A DNA stretch of 56,873 bases, taken from positions 1-56,873 of the forward strand of contig CAKPQG010000016.1 in assembly GCA_934178345.1 (NCBI GenBank), read 5' to 3'. The notes below the pieces were generated by a model that was not told the origin of the DNA, did not search any database, and saw only the letters and a list, made by a program, of their open reading frames with translations. This document shows positions 56,853-56,873 of the stretch, one piece after another; positions within the stretch are counted from its first letter, which is position 1, and every line of letters begins with the position of its first letter. Source of the DNA: an uncultured Dialister sp. GTDB lineage: Bacteria > Bacillota > Negativicutes > Veillonellales > Dialisteraceae. The position numbers and the translations under genes were made by a program.

Positions 56853-56873
56853 GGTCTCTTCGCTCCATTCTTT

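Overview
The window is a chromosomal segment of a moderately GC-rich Bacillota bacterium. A T-box in front of ileS, a CsoR copper repressor and an ECF transporter S component point to Bacillota. A YibQ-type polysaccharide deacetylase, an RsmJ-like methyltransferase and Hfq next to miaA suggest a diderm member such as the Negativicutes (a Dialister or Veillonella relative). That placement is inference from gene content and gene neighbours only. Almost every gene lies on the minus strand. The plus-strand exceptions are a DUF1858 protein, an MFS transporter, the controller and restriction genes of an R-M system, and tRNA-Ser.

Layout. 1-5.1 kb: satellite array, ileS with T-box leader, coiled-coil membrane protein. 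5.5-11 kb: SDR oxidoreductase, polysaccharide deacetylase, a 52-residue membrane protein, M20 amidohydrolase, PfkB sugar kinase. 11.5-15.4 kb: tRNA-Leu and the copper locus csoR-copA, in which copA carries a CopZ-like domain with its own ribosome-binding site. 15.7-24.4 kb: surE, DUF1858 protein, ECF S component, secreted C26 amidotransferase, a pair of small EamA-type transporters, MFS exporter, ion permease. 24.6-31.1 kb: an AT-richer island ending at the 3' end of guaA. It holds a DUF3825 protein, a two-repeat protein, a type II R-M system (C protein, PD-(D/E)XK nuclease, N6-adenine methyltransferase) and decayed genes. 31.1-43.7 kb: guaA, a purine-type phosphoribosyltransferase, secreted protein, metallophosphoesterase, tRNA-Ser, UroD-family protein, a lipoprotein MBL hydrolase with DUF3006 partner, acpS-nnr, rpsT. 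44-56.9 kb: ldh, DAHP synthase, pyridoxamine kinase with TIGR04076 partner, miaA-hfq-PLP lyase operon, mutS-mutL-rsmJ-like operon.

The most unusual property is what lies between the genes. Nearly every spacer outside the island holds the same modular repeat, in either orientation and in a fixed order. Module B is a 'ggttcagggttagcccc...ttgattacgtttgaaagc' block. Module C is an 'aaattagaaatgagaaatgg' block followed by a GCGGCGC/GCGCCGC hairpin. Module A is an AGTCACC / AATCCCTA satellite. MITE-like elements with terminal inverted repeats (families D, E, F and H here) are inserted in or beside these modules. The A satellite often begins exactly at a gene's stop codon and supplies it. The B block supplies the -35 box of at least two promoters. 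In front of copA-csoR the satellite lies just downstream of a CsoR-type promoter, inside the 5' UTR. These repeats seem to have shaped gene ends, promoters and leaders across the region; I do not recognise the family.

Other leads are several leader regions that pair a consensus promoter with a terminator or palindrome (secreted C26 amidotransferase, EamA pair, ECF S component, UroD-family gene), and the defence-like island at guaA.
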